The position numbers and the translations under genes are program-made. The notes under the pieces were generated by a model, which had not been told where the DNA came from, searched no databases, and was given only the letters and a program-made list of their open reading frames with translations. From Streptomyces sp. NRRL WC-3618 (lineage in GTDB: Bacteria > Actinomycetota > Actinomycetes > Streptomycetales > Streptomycetaceae): 64,000 nucleotides of DNA. Of this stretch, positions 25,815 to 34,196 are shown piece by piece (positions within the stretch are counted from its first letter, which is position 1; each line of letters opens with the position of its first letter). The stretch lies in NCBI RefSeq assembly GCF_001280005.1, contig NZ_LGDW01000001.1:62001-126000 (forward strand), given 5' to 3'.

Positions 25815-26213
25815 ATGACCCCGCCCACCGCCTCTCATGATCCGTACGCTCATACGTACGAGGACGAGGGCGACCAGCCGCTGGTAAGGCCGTACGCCAT
25901 GACCGGCGGCCGGACCCGGCCGCGCTACCAGCTCGCCATCGAGGCGCTGATCAGCACGACGGCCGACCCGGCCCAGCTGATGGGGCTCCTGCCCGAGCAC
26001 CAGCGCATCTGCCACCTGTGCCGTGAGGTCAAGTCGGTGGCAGAGGTTTCCGCACTCCTCGCCATGCCTCTCGGTGTGGCCCGCATCCTCGTCGCGGACC
26101 TTGCCGAGGCCGGACTGGTCGCCATCCACCAGCCGGGCGGCGACGAGAACAATGGCGGTGCACCTGCGGTGACACTGCTCGAAAGGGTGCTCAGTGGACT
26201 TCGCAAGCTCTGA
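25815..26213 (+). CDS. cvnC1: Conservon DUF742 protein CvnC (first)
   Basis: 132 residues from ATG 25815 with GGAGG upstream. A short acidic N-terminus leads into the DUF742 domain: PLVRPYAMTGGRTRPRYQLA, PEHQRICHLCREVKSVAEVS, and PLGVARILVADLAEAGLVAI, a winged-helix-like arrangement. The CxxC pair in HLCRE/ICHLC is notable. The function of DUF742 is not established; in conservons it joins CvnA, B and D in one complex. The last 20 bp overlap the start of cvnD1. Its N-terminal extension is some 60 residues shorter than in the second conservon. Confidence 0.93.
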   Translation: MTPPTASHDPYAHTYEDEGDQPLVRPYAMTGGRTRPRYQLAIEALISTTADPAQLMGLLPEHQRICHLCREVKSVAEVSALLAMPLGVARILVADLAEAGLVAIHQPGGDENNGGAPAVTLLERVLSGLRKL

Positions 26214-26769
26214 CGGCGGCCGGGCCACCACCTCCGCGAAGATCGTGGTCGCGGGTGGCTTCGGCGTGGGCAAGACCACGTTCGTGGGCGCCGTCTCGGA
26301 GATCAACCCGCTGCGTACCGAGGCCGTGATGACATCGGCCTCCGCGGGTATCGACGACCTCACTCACACCGGGGACAAGACCACCACCACGGTGGCCATG
26401 GACTTCGGCCGTATCACTCTGGACCAGGACCTGATCCTGTACCTCTTCGGTACGCCGGGCCAGGACCGTTTCTGGTTCATGTGGGACGACCTGGTGCGCG
26501 GCGCGATCGGCGCCGTGGTCCTGGTCGACACCCGCCGGCTCGCGGACTGTTTCCCCGCGGTCGACTACTTCGAGAACAGCGGTCTGCCGTTCGTCATCGC
26601 CCTCAACGGCTTCGACGGGCATCAGCCGTACAATCCCGAAGAAGTGCGCGAGGCGCTCCAGATCGGGCCCGACGCCCCGATCATCACGACGGACGCCCGG
26701 CACCGCTCGGATGCGAAGAGCGCGCTGATCACTTTGGTGGAGCACGCGCTCATGGCGCGCCTGCGGTAG
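26194..26769 (+). CDS. cvnD1: Conservon small GTPase CvnD (first)
   Basis: 191 residues from GTG 26194, overlapping cvnC1 by 20 bp. Ras-like G domain: P-loop VVAGGFGVGKTTFVGAVSE, switch region with TSASAGIDDLT and KTTTTVAMDFGRI, G3 YLFGTPGQDRFWFMW, and a G4 variant ALNGFDG in place of NKxD. The GTPGQ sequence in G3 corresponds to the MglA-like bacterial GTPases. Expected to cycle between GTP and GDP states under the CvnB roadblock partner. Last gene of the operon; a terminator lies 155 bp beyond. Confidence 0.95.
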   Translation: MDFASSDGGRATTSAKIVVAGGFGVGKTTFVGAVSEINPLRTEAVMTSASAGIDDLTHTGDKTTTTVAMDFGRITLDQDLILYLFGTPGQDRFWFMWDDLVRGAIGAVVLVDTRRLADCFPAVDYFENSGLPFVIALNGFDGHQPYNPEEVREALQIGPDAPIITTDARHRSDAKSALITLVEHALMARLR

Positions 26770-27148
26770 CCAAAAGCGCCATGCTGTACACCAGTTGTCG
26801 TAGATACACCGGATCCGGCTGTGGCCTTTGACACGGCCGGCCCCGGTGTTCATAACGTTTCGACAGAGATATCTGGTGGTATGGCCACGCGTCGCGGTCG
26901 CCCGGTCTCGCTGCGCTCACATAGGCCCCGTCATTTGACGGGGCTCGTTCTTTTTGACCGTTTTATCTGGGGCTTGCATCACTACGGATCTTCGCATTCC
27001 GACGTTTGGAAGAGCGAAGCATGACGTGCTGGAATGCCTGAACTGCCTAATAGTCAAAGACGTACTCCTGTAGAGGGTCTCTGACTTACCGGGCTCTGAG
27101 ACACTGCGGCACAACGTTGGTGCCTTCCGCCGAGAGGTTGTTGGTCGA
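26770..27148. other. 379-bp region between the two conservons
   Basis: No gene is visible. It contains the intrinsic terminator at 26925-26955, then a relatively AT-rich stretch (26955-27080) that should hold the promoter for the second conservon, and AGAGG before the GTG at 27149. Confidence 0.6.
26925..26955 (+). terminator. Intrinsic terminator after the first conservon
   Basis: Stem GCCCCGTCA/TGACGGGGC (26925-26933, 26936-26944) followed by CGTTCTTTTT. One of the few hairpins here with a real T run; it separates the two conservon operons. Confidence 0.85.
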
Positions 27149-30100
27149 GTGAGGCGAAGCAAGAGCGGTCCCGAGCCGTCGGCACGGGGCAACTTCACCC
27201 CGCCGCCGCGAGGAGCGGCGCCCGCCGCTGTGCCCGGCTCGGAGCCGATGGCGCCACCCGCACCGAGCGGCAGCCGTTTCTCCCCGCGCAACTGGCGGGT
27301 GCCGACCAGGCTGAACGCGATCCTGCTCATACCCGTGGTGGTCGGCCTGATCATGGGCGGCTTCCAGGTGAAGAGCTCGATCGACACCTGGCAGGAAGCC
27401 GAGGACGCGGAGAAGACCGCGCGTTTCGTGCAGGCCGCCCTGGTCTACGGCGACGCCGTCTTCCAGGAGCGCGACGTCACCGCGGAGCCCCTGCTGCAGG
27501 GCAAGGGCGAGAACGACCCGACGGTCGTCAAGGCCCGCGCGGCCACCGACAAGGCCGCCGACGCCTTCGACATCGCCGCCCAGAACATCCCGGACAAGCC
27601 GAGCATCGAGCGTCGGCTCCAGCTGTTCCGCGAGGTCGAGCCCCAGCTGGCGGCGATCCGTGAGACGGCCTACACCTCCAAGCGCAAGGGCGTGGAGTCC
27701 GAGGAGAGCTACACCGCGATCTCGCACACCCTGATGGAGTTCTCCAACGAGCTGGGCCTGGGCACGGGCAACATCACCGCCTACGGCCGTACGGTCTACG
27801 CGATCTCGCTCACCAAGGCCTCCGTGTCCCTGGAGCGCGCCATCGGCGTGCACCTGCTGACCAACCCCGGCCCCGGCGAGGGCAGCTTCGCCAGCCAGCG
27901 CATCGCCCTCTCCTCGTACGCCTACCTGGAGCGGATCGCCATCGCGGAGTACATCGCGGGCGGTACCCCTCAGGACGCCAAGAAGCTTCAGGACGCGACT
28001 GTCCAGGTCGCCGCGCAGGGCAAGGCGATGGCCGAGCAGGCCGCGCAGGCCGCCGCGTCGAAGGGCGAGACGTATGTCCCGCCGCCGGCCGACCCCACCC
28101 GGATGATCACGGCGCTCGCCGCGCTCCCCTCGACCGACTCGAGCGCCCGTGCCGCCCTCGCGGCGCAGGGCATCACGCGCCAGAACTGGTGGGCGGTCAA
28201 CACCCTCAAGTACAACGCGTACCTCAAGCTGGAGTCGGACCTCTCGCAGAAGGCCGTGAACGAGGCCGTCAGCATCTCCGACACCGCCAAGCGCGACGCG
28301 ATCATCGTGGGTGCGGCCGTCGTGGTCGCCCTGCTCCTCGCCTTCATCCTGGCCGGCGCGGTGGCCCGCCAGATGAGCCGCTCGATGCGCCAGCTGCGCA
28401 ACGCGGCCTTCGGTATCGCCGAACAGCGCCTGCCGATGCTGGTCGACCAGCTCTCGCGCACCGACCCCGGTCGCGTCGACACCCGGATCGCCGCCATCCC
28501 CATCAACACCACGGACGAGATCGGCGAGGTCGCCCGCGCCTTCGACCAGGTCCACCGCGAGGCGGTCCGGCTGGCCGCCGAGCAGGCCCTGCTGCGGGGC
28601 AACATCAACGCGATCTTCACCAACCTCTCGCGCCGCAACCAGTCCCTGATCGAGGGCCAGCTGACCCTGATCACCGACCTGGAGAACAACGAGGCCGATC
28701 CGGACCAGCTGGAGAACCTCTTCCGCCTGGACCACCTCGCGACCCGTATGCGCCGCAACGGCGAGAACCTCCTCGTCCTCGCCGGTGAGGAGCCCGGCCG
28801 CCGCTGGGACCAGCCGGTCCCGCTGGTCGACGTCCTGCGCGCCGCCTCCTCCGAGGTGGAGCAGTACGAGCGCGTCGAGCTGTCGGGCGTACCGGAGGCA
28901 GAGATCCACGGCCGCGCGGTCACCGACCTCGTGCACCTGCTCGCCGAGCTGCTGGAGAACGCCACCACGTTCTCGTCCCCGCAGACCAAGGTCCGCGTCA
29001 CCGCGACCCGCCTTCCCGACGGCCGCATCATGGTCGAGATCCACGACAAGGGCATCGGCCTCACCGCCGAGGACTTCGCGGACATCAACCACAAGCTGGC
29101 CAACCCGCCGACCGTGGACGCCGCGATCTCGCAGCGCATGGGCCTTTTCGTGGTCGGCCGGCTGTCCGACCGGCACGGCATCCGCGTCCAGCTCCGCCCC
29201 TCGGGCGAGCAGGCCGGTACGACCTCGCTGGTCATGCTCCCGGACGCCATCACCCACGGTGGCGGTGGCGAGCAGCAGCTGCAGCGCGACGAGTTCACCG
29301 TGTCGCAGATCATCCCGGAGCAGCAACAGCAGCAGTACGTCGGCGAGAACTTCCAGTCCGTCCAGGGGCAGCCGATGCGTACGGCTGCCGAGCTCGGCTT
29401 CGACGACAGCCGCTACATCGAGGTCCCGGACGACATCCGCGAGCTGGACCCGGTGGGCCGCTCCCTGATGCGTGACGAGCGACGGGCGCAGCTGGAGGCC
29501 CAGGCGCACCCCGAGTCGGCCCCGCAGGAGGCCGTCGAGGCCCCCGCGTACGGCGACGACTTCACCGTCGCGCCGAACGGCCAGACGCCGGCCCTGGAGG
29601 AGCCCTTCACGGGCTACGACCAGCAGACGGCGTACGAGGAGCCGCAGCCGTCGTCGTACGAGGAGCCGTACTACAACGGGAGCAACGGCTTCCCGCAGAC
29701 GGACGGCTTCCCGGCGACCGGGAGCGAGTACCCGGCGACGAACGGCGGCTACCCGTCCTCGAACGGCAACGGCGGCTACCCGGAGCCCGCGTACCAGGAG
29801 CCGGTCCAGGAAGAGCCCGCCCCGGCCCACGCCTCCGCCCCGGAGTCCTTCTCGCCCTTCGAGGAGCGGCGCCACCAGGACGACTGGCCGCAGCCGGACG
29901 GTTACCGCAACGGGCACAGTTCCGAGTACGCTCCGGAATCGGAATCGACGCAGGCCGCTGACGTGAGTGAGCGGAATCACGTAGGCTTCGAGCATCCGGG
30001 ACCGGCGCCTTCCGCCGCCCACACGCTGACCGATGCAGGGCTCCCCCGCCGCGGATCCACCGCGAGCGGCACCACCAACGGCACCTCCCGGCAGCACGTG

Positions 30101-30490
30101 GGCCAGGAGACACCGGCATCGGCACCGGCGGAGCAGAACGGCACCGCGAACGGCAACGGGACCGGCAACGGGACCGGTCCCGACGACTGGCGTTCGGCCA
30201 ACGACGAGCGCTGGCAGCAGGCCTCACAGCTCCGCAAGCCCAAGGCGGGCGGGGTGACCTCCTCCGGCCTGCCGCGTCGGGTACCGAAAGCCAACCTGAT
30301 CGAGGGCGCCGCGGAAGCGACTCCCCAGGGCGGCCCGTCGGTCTCCCGCGCCCCCGAGGACATCCGGGGCAGGTTGAGCAACCTGCGCCGGGGCGTCCAA
30401 CGAGGACGCACCGCAGGTAGTGAGACGAACGGCCAGGCCACCAGGAATCACCACGGTGGGCCTGACAGCACCTACAACCAGGAGCGTTAG
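27149..30490 (+). CDS. cvnA2: Conservon sensor-kinase-like protein CvnA (second conservon)
   Basis: 1113 residues from GTG 27149 with GAGAGG upstream. Same plan as the first CvnA: membrane segments about 57-73 (ILLIPVVVGLIMGG) and 383-405 (IIVGAAVVVALLLAFILAG) enclosing a helical external sensor, HAMP-like linker, ATPase domain with ELLENATTFSSP (about 601) and IHDKGIGLTAEDF. The sensor domain has diverged far more from its paralogue than the cytoplasmic core, pointing to different signals. The 400-residue tail is rich in Glu, Pro, Tyr and Asn and has GGYP/GFP repeats, then the shared end motif SSGLPRRVPKANL followed by SRAPEDIRGRLSNLRRG. Confidence 0.93.
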   Translation: MRRSKSGPEPSARGNFTPPPRGAAPAAVPGSEPMAPPAPSGSRFSPRNWRVPTRLNAILLIPVVVGLIMGGFQVKSSIDTWQEAEDAEKTARFVQAALVYGDAVFQERDVTAEPLLQGKGENDPTVVKARAATDKAADAFDIAAQNIPDKPSIERRLQLFREVEPQLAAIRETAYTSKRKGVESEESYTAISHTLMEFSNELGLGTGNITAYGRTVYAISLTKASVSLERAIGVHLLTNPGPGEGSFASQRIALSSYAYLERIAIAEYIAGGTPQDAKKLQDATVQVAAQGKAMAEQAAQAAASKGETYVPPPADPTRMITALAALPSTDSSARAALAAQGITRQNWWAVNTLKYNAYLKLESDLSQKAVNEAVSISDTAKRDAIIVGAAVVVALLLAFILAGAVARQMSRSMRQLRNAAFGIAEQRLPMLVDQLSRTDPGRVDTRIAAIPINTTDEIGEVARAFDQVHREAVRLAAEQALLRGNINAIFTNLSRRNQSLIEGQLTLITDLENNEADPDQLENLFRLDHLATRMRRNGENLLVLAGEEPGRRWDQPVPLVDVLRAASSEVEQYERVELSGVPEAEIHGRAVTDLVHLLAELLENATTFSSPQTKVRVTATRLPDGRIMVEIHDKGIGLTAEDFADINHKLANPPTVDAAISQRMGLFVVGRLSDRHGIRVQLRPSGEQAGTTSLVMLPDAITHGGGGEQQLQRDEFTVSQIIPEQQQQQYVGENFQSVQGQPMRTAAELGFDDSRYIEVPDDIRELDPVGRSLMRDERRAQLEAQAHPESAPQEAVEAPAYGDDFTVAPNGQTPALEEPFTGYDQQTAYEEPQPSSYEEPYYNGSNGFPQTDGFPATGSEYPATNGGYPSSNGNGGYPEPAYQEPVQEEPAPAHASAPESFSPFEERRHQDDWPQPDGYRNGHSSEYAPESESTQAADVSERNHVGFEHPGPAPSAAHTLTDAGLPRRGSTASGTTNGTSRQHVGQETPASAPAEQNGTANGNGTGNGTGPDDWRSANDERWQQASQLRKPKAGGVTSSGLPRRVPKANLIEGAAEATPQGGPSVSRAPEDIRGRLSNLRRGVQRGRTAGSETNGQATRNHHGGPDSTYNQER

Positions 30491-30491
30491 T

Positions 30492-30914
30492 GTGAGCCCG
30501 ATGAGCCAGGCGGCGCAGAACCTTAACTGGTTGATCACCAACTTCGTGGACAACACCCCCGGGGTGTCGCACACCGTGGTGGTCTCCGCCGACGGACTCC
30601 TTCTGGCGATGTCCGAAGGCTTTCCGCGAGACCGTGCGGACCAGCTCGCCGCTGTCGCCTCCGGTCTGACCTCTCTCACCGCGGGTGCCTCGCGCATCTT
30701 CGAGGGCGGCAGCGTGAACCAGACGGTTGTGGAGATGGAGCGGGGATTCCTGTTCATCATGTCCGTGTCCGACGGTTCCTCGCTCGCGGTGCTTGCACAT
30801 CCGGAGGCCGACATCGGTCTCATTGGGTACGAGATGGCACTTCTGGTCGACCGTGCCGGTACGGTCCTCACACCCGATCTGCGTGCGGAGCTCCAAGGGA
30901 GCCTTCTCAACTAA
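30492..30914 (+). CDS. cvnB2: Conservon roadblock/LC7 protein CvnB (second)
   Basis: 140 residues from GTG 30492, one base after the cvnA2 stop, with AGGAG seven bases upstream; ATG at 30501 is an alternative. A single roadblock/LC7 domain almost the same as in CvnB of the first conservon (changes such as TVAQ to SVNQ and HPDCD to HPEAD). The DNA differs mostly at silent positions, so both copies are under purifying selection. Expected to act on its cognate GTPase CvnD. Confidence 0.95.
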   Translation: MSPMSQAAQNLNWLITNFVDNTPGVSHTVVVSADGLLLAMSEGFPRDRADQLAAVASGLTSLTAGASRIFEGGSVNQTVVEMERGFLFIMSVSDGSSLAVLAHPEADIGLIGYEMALLVDRAGTVLTPDLRAELQGSLLN

Positions 30915-31010
30915 CAGTCAGACGGTGCGTTTTGGCGTTCCGGGACGGTAGGTTTCGGACGCGGCGCCACAGTGATGCGGTGCCCGGCACAGTCGGAGGA
31001 GGAGAAGAAA

Positions 31011-31598
31011 GTGGCAACACCCCCAGGCGGTTCACCCTCGGGCAATTGGTCGTACGGCCCTGGCCAGGGTCAGGGCCAGGGTGACCAGAACCGGTACAAC
31101 TTCCCCTCCGCACCGAGCCACCGTCGGCAGCAGCCGTACGCGCCCCAGAACCCGCAGGGTCCCGGACCGTCGCCGTACGACCAGCCGCCGGCGCCGCGCA
31201 TCCAGCCCGTTCAGCCGCAGCGCCGCTCCCCGGAGCCGTCGCCCGCCGGGGGGGCCAACAACCCCCTGGTACGTCCGTACGCCATGACCGGCGGCCGGAC
31301 CCGCCCGCGCTACCAGCTCGCCATCGAGGCGCTGGTGCACACCACTGCGCAGCCGCATCAGATGCAGGGCCAGTTGCCCGAGCATCAGCGAATCTGCAAC
31401 CTCTGCCGAGAGATCAAGTCGGTGGCCGAAATCTCGGCGTTGCTGACCATCCCTCTCGGTGTGGCCAGGATCCTCGTCGCCGACTTGGCGGAGGCAGGCC
31501 TGGTCGCCATCCATCAGCCCGGCGGCGACGAGAGCGCCGGCGGCCAGCCAGACGTGACTTTGCTCGAAAGGGTGCTCAGTGGACTTCGCAAGCTCTAG
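31011..31598 (+). CDS. cvnC2: Conservon DUF742 protein CvnC with extended N-terminus (second)
   Basis: 195 residues from GTG 31011, which has GGAGGAGGAG just upstream; the frame is open 39 bp further. The first 80 residues are disordered, rich in Gly, Gln and Pro (GPGQGQGQGDQNRYNF; QNPQGPGPSPYDQPPAP). The C-terminal DUF742 domain (NPLVRPYAMTGGRTRPRYQL; RICNLCREIKSVAEIS; PLGVARILVADLAEAG) closely matches the first CvnC, including the CxxC pair. Overlaps cvnD2 by 20 bp, exactly as in the first conservon. Confidence 0.93.
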   Translation: MATPPGGSPSGNWSYGPGQGQGQGDQNRYNFPSAPSHRRQQPYAPQNPQGPGPSPYDQPPAPRIQPVQPQRRSPEPSPAGGANNPLVRPYAMTGGRTRPRYQLAIEALVHTTAQPHQMQGQLPEHQRICNLCREIKSVAEISALLTIPLGVARILVADLAEAGLVAIHQPGGDESAGGQPDVTLLERVLSGLRKL

Positions 31599-32160
31599 CG
31601 GAGGGCCTTCCCGCTCCACCACGTCCGCGAAAATCGTGGTGGCGGGCGGCTTCGGCGTGGGTAAGACCACGTTCGTCGGGGCCGTCTCGGAGATCAATCC
31701 GCTGCGTACCGAGGCCGTGATGACGTCCGCGTCCGCGGGCATCGACGACCTTACGCACACCGGGGACAAGACGACGACGACCGTCGCCATGGACTTCGGC
31801 CGCATCACCCTGGACCAGGACCTGATCCTGTACCTGTTCGGTACGCCGGGCCAGGACCGCTTCTGGTTCATGTGGGACGACCTGGTGCGCGGCGCGATCG
31901 GTGCGATCGTTCTCGTCGACACGAGACGCCTCGCCGACTGCTTCCCCGCGGTGGACTACTTCGAGAACTCGGGCCTTCCCTTCGTGATCGCCCTGAACGG
32001 GTTCGACGGCAACCAGCCGTACAACCCGGACGAGGTGCGGGAGGCTCTGCAGATCGGGCCCGACACTCCGATCATCACCACGGATGCCCGGCACCGTGCC
32101 GATGCGAAGAGCGCGCTCATCACTCTGGTGGAGCACGCGTTGATGGCTCGCCTGCGGTAG
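31579..32160 (+). CDS. cvnD2: Conservon small GTPase CvnD (second)
   Basis: 193 residues from GTG 31579. The G motifs are as in the first CvnD (P-loop GGFGVGKTTF, G3 LFGTPGQDRFW, G4 variant NGFDGNQ), and the two proteins differ at only about a dozen positions, mostly in the first 15 residues. With such similarity the two GTPases may cross-interact with both sets of partners. Ends the operon; a 45-nt hairpin and a long palindrome follow. Confidence 0.95.
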   Translation: MDFASSSGGPSRSTTSAKIVVAGGFGVGKTTFVGAVSEINPLRTEAVMTSASAGIDDLTHTGDKTTTTVAMDFGRITLDQDLILYLFGTPGQDRFWFMWDDLVRGAIGAIVLVDTRRLADCFPAVDYFENSGLPFVIALNGFDGNQPYNPDEVREALQIGPDTPIITTDARHRADAKSALITLVEHALMARLR

Positions 32161-32179
32161 GTAGACGGTTTTTGCGGCT

Positions 32180-32224
32180 ACTGGGCTGCCACGGACGGTT
32201 GTAGACCGTCTGCGGCAGCCCAGT
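32180..32224 (+). terminator. Hairpin after the second conservon
   Basis: Outer 11-bp perfect stem ACTGGGCTGCC/GGCAGCCCAGT and inner GACGGT/ACCGTC stem, starting 20 bp after the cvnD2 stop. No T run. Confidence 0.65.
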
Positions 32225-32232
32225 GGCTTGTC

Positions 32233-32252
32233 GCGCAGTTCCCCGCGCCCCT
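32233..32252 (+). repeat. GCGCAGTTCCCCGCGCCCCT element
   Basis: This 20-base string is one I recognise as recurring after many Streptomyces genes. It lies between two hairpins downstream of the second conservon; only one copy is visible in the window. Confidence 0.4.
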
Positions 32253-32264
32253 ACAAACAAAACA

Positions 32265-32315
32265 AAACGCCTGAAGGGGCCCCTCTCTCTGAGAGAGGGG
32301 CCCCTTCAGGCGTTT
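32265..32315. terminator. Bidirectional terminator between cvnD2 and accE
   Basis: A perfect 25-bp inverted repeat centred on a single base at 32290 (arms start AAACGCCTGAAGGGGCC), with A-rich sequence on the left and TTT on the right. It ends nine bases before the accE stop on the opposite strand, so it serves both converging units. Confidence 0.9.
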
Positions 32316-32323
32316 ACAAAGCG

Positions 32324-32518
32324 TCAGTGCCAGCTGTGCGGGGCGCGGAAGCCGCCCTCGCGCTCCAGGCGGCGCCAGCCGGCCTTCGGGTGGCCGCGGT
32401 GGTGGGCCGGGGCGGCCGCCGGGGCCAATGCCGCGCGGGCCAGGAGGATGGCCGTGATGGCGGCGACTTCCTCGGGCTCGGCGTGGCCCTTCTCGACGCG
32501 AATGTCAGAGGTGCTCAT
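32324..32518 (-). CDS. accE: Acyl-CoA carboxylase epsilon subunit
   Basis: 64 residues from ATG 32518. N-terminal MSTSDIRVEKGHAEPEEVAA and the AITAILLARAA helix are characteristic of AccE/PccE, and the C-terminus GWRRLEREGGFRAPHSWH carries the family's aromatic end. The small subunit bridges and stimulates the actinobacterial alpha-beta carboxylase complex. It lies 70 bp downstream of the beta-subunit gene on the same strand and is surely in the same operon. The Ala/Pro-rich middle is variable in the family. Confidence 0.9.
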   Translation of the reverse strand: MSTSDIRVEKGHAEPEEVAAITAILLARAALAPAAAPAHHRGHPKAGWRRLEREGGFRAPHSWH

Positions 32519-32588
32519 AGGTCACAGTCTCCGTGAGAGAGGTTTCCGCGGGGGGACCGCGAAGGATCCGCTGGGTTACCGAGCGGGA

Positions 32589-34196
32589 TCACTGCGGGGG
32601 GTTGCCGTGCTTTCGCGAGGGCAGGTCGGCGTGCTTGGTGTGCAGCATCGCGAGCGACCTGATGAGCACCGAGCGCGTCTCGGCCGGGTCGATGACGTCG
32701 TCGACCAGACCGCGCTCGGCGGCGTAGTAGGGGTGCATCAGCTCGGACTTGTACTCCTTGACCATCCGAGCCCTCATCGCCTCGGAGTCCTCTGCGTCCG
32801 CGATCTGGCGGCGGAAGATGACGTTGGCGGCACCTTCGGCGCCCATCACGGCGATCTCGTTCGTCGGCCAGGCGTAGGTGAGGTCGGCGCCGATGGACTG
32901 GCTGTCCATGACGATGTACGCGCCTCCGTACGCCTTGCGCAGGATCAGCGAGATCCTCGGAACGGTCGCGTTGCAGTAGGCGTACAGCAGCTTCGCGCCG
33001 TGCCGGATGATCCCGCCATGCTCCTGGTCGACGCCCGGCAGGAAGCCGGGGACATCCAGCAGCGTGACGATCGGGATGTTAAAAGCGTCGCACATCTGGA
33101 CAAAGCGTGCAGCTTTTTCCGAGGCCTCGATGTCCAGGACCCCGGCGAGGCTCTGCGGCTGGTTGGCGACGATGCCGACCACCCGGCCATCGAGGCGACC
33201 GAGCGCGCAAATGATGTTGCGGGCCCAACGCTCGTGGATCTCGAGGAAGTCGCCGTCGTCGAGGATCTCCTCGATGACCTTGGCCATGTCGTAGGGCCGG
33301 TTGCCGTCGGCCGGTACGAGGTCCAGCAGGACGTCGCTGCGCCGGTCCGCGGGGTCCTCGGACTCGACGCGCGGCGGGTTCTCGCGGTTGTTCTGCGGGA
33401 GCATCGCGAGGAGGTAGCGGACCTCGGCGATGCAGGTCTCCTCGTCGTCGTACGCGAAGTGCGCCACACCGCTGGTCTCGGCGTGCACGTCGGCGCCACC
33501 GAGGCCGTTCTGGGTGATCTCCTCACCGGTGACCGCCTTGACGACGTCCGGACCGGTGATGAACATCTGCGAGGTCTCGCGGACCATGAACACGAAGTCG
33601 GTGAGCGCGGGGCTGTAGGCCGCGCCGCCCGCGCACGGGCCGAGCATCACGCTGATCTGCGGGATGACACCGGACGCCCTGGTGTTGCGCTGGAAGATGC
33701 CCCCGTACCCGGCCAGCGCCGAGACACCCTCCTGGATACGGGCGCCCGCACCGTCGTTGAGCGACACCAGCGGCGCACCGGCCGCGATGGCCATGTCCAT
33801 GATCTTGTGGATCTTCGTGGCGTGAGCCTCGCCCAGCGCACCACCGAAGATCCGGAAGTCATGGGCGTACACGAAGACCGTACGGCCCTCCACCGTGCCC
33901 CAGCCGGTGATCACACCGTCCGTGAACGGCCGCTTCGCCTCCAGACCGAAGCCGGTCGCGCGGTGCCGCCGCAGCTGCTCGACCTCGTTGAAGGAGTCCG
34001 GGTCGAGGAGCAGCTCGATGCGCTCCCGGGCGGTCAGCTTGCCCTTGGCATGCTGCGCCGCGGTGGCCTTCTCGCTGGGTCCGGCCAGGGCCTGCGCACG
34101 GATCCCGTGCAGCTCGGCCACTCGCCCGCGTGCGTCGGTCGGCTCCCCCGCCGACTCGCCCGCCAACTCACCCTGCGCCTCATCCAAAACGGTCAT
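32589..34196 (-). CDS. accB: Acyl-CoA carboxylase carboxyltransferase (beta) subunit
   Basis: 535 residues from ATG 34196. Transfers CO2 from biotin to acyl-CoA, giving malonyl-CoA or methylmalonyl-CoA. Crotonase-like halves are both present: the N half with GGALGEAHATKIHKIMDMA and GPCAGGAAYSPALTDFV, the C half with DVPGFLPGVDQEHGGIIRHG and KAYGGAYIVMDSQSIG. The residue controlling acyl length (Asp422 of PccB, in GGAYDVM) is Ile here at about 428, the form seen in the AccB that also uses acetyl-CoA. The biotinylated alpha subunit is encoded elsewhere. Makes fatty-acid and polyketide extender units. Confidence 0.95.
   Translation of the reverse strand: MTVLDEAQGELAGESAGEPTDARGRVAELHGIRAQALAGPSEKATAAQHAKGKLTARERIELLLDPDSFNEVEQLRRHRATGFGLEAKRPFTDGVITGWGTVEGRTVFVYAHDFRIFGGALGEAHATKIHKIMDMAIAAGAPLVSLNDGAGARIQEGVSALAGYGGIFQRNTRASGVIPQISVMLGPCAGGAAYSPALTDFVFMVRETSQMFITGPDVVKAVTGEEITQNGLGGADVHAETSGVAHFAYDDEETCIAEVRYLLAMLPQNNRENPPRVESEDPADRRSDVLLDLVPADGNRPYDMAKVIEEILDDGDFLEIHERWARNIICALGRLDGRVVGIVANQPQSLAGVLDIEASEKAARFVQMCDAFNIPIVTLLDVPGFLPGVDQEHGGIIRHGAKLLYAYCNATVPRISLILRKAYGGAYIVMDSQSIGADLTYAWPTNEIAVMGAEGAANVIFRRQIADAEDSEAMRARMVKEYKSELMHPYYAAERGLVDDVIDPAETRSVLIRSLAMLHTKHADLPSRKHGNPPQ

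Noticed and set aside
27086..30097. A leftward frame of about 1000 codons opposite cvnA2
   Set aside because: Mirror frame of a GC-rich gene; no family features.
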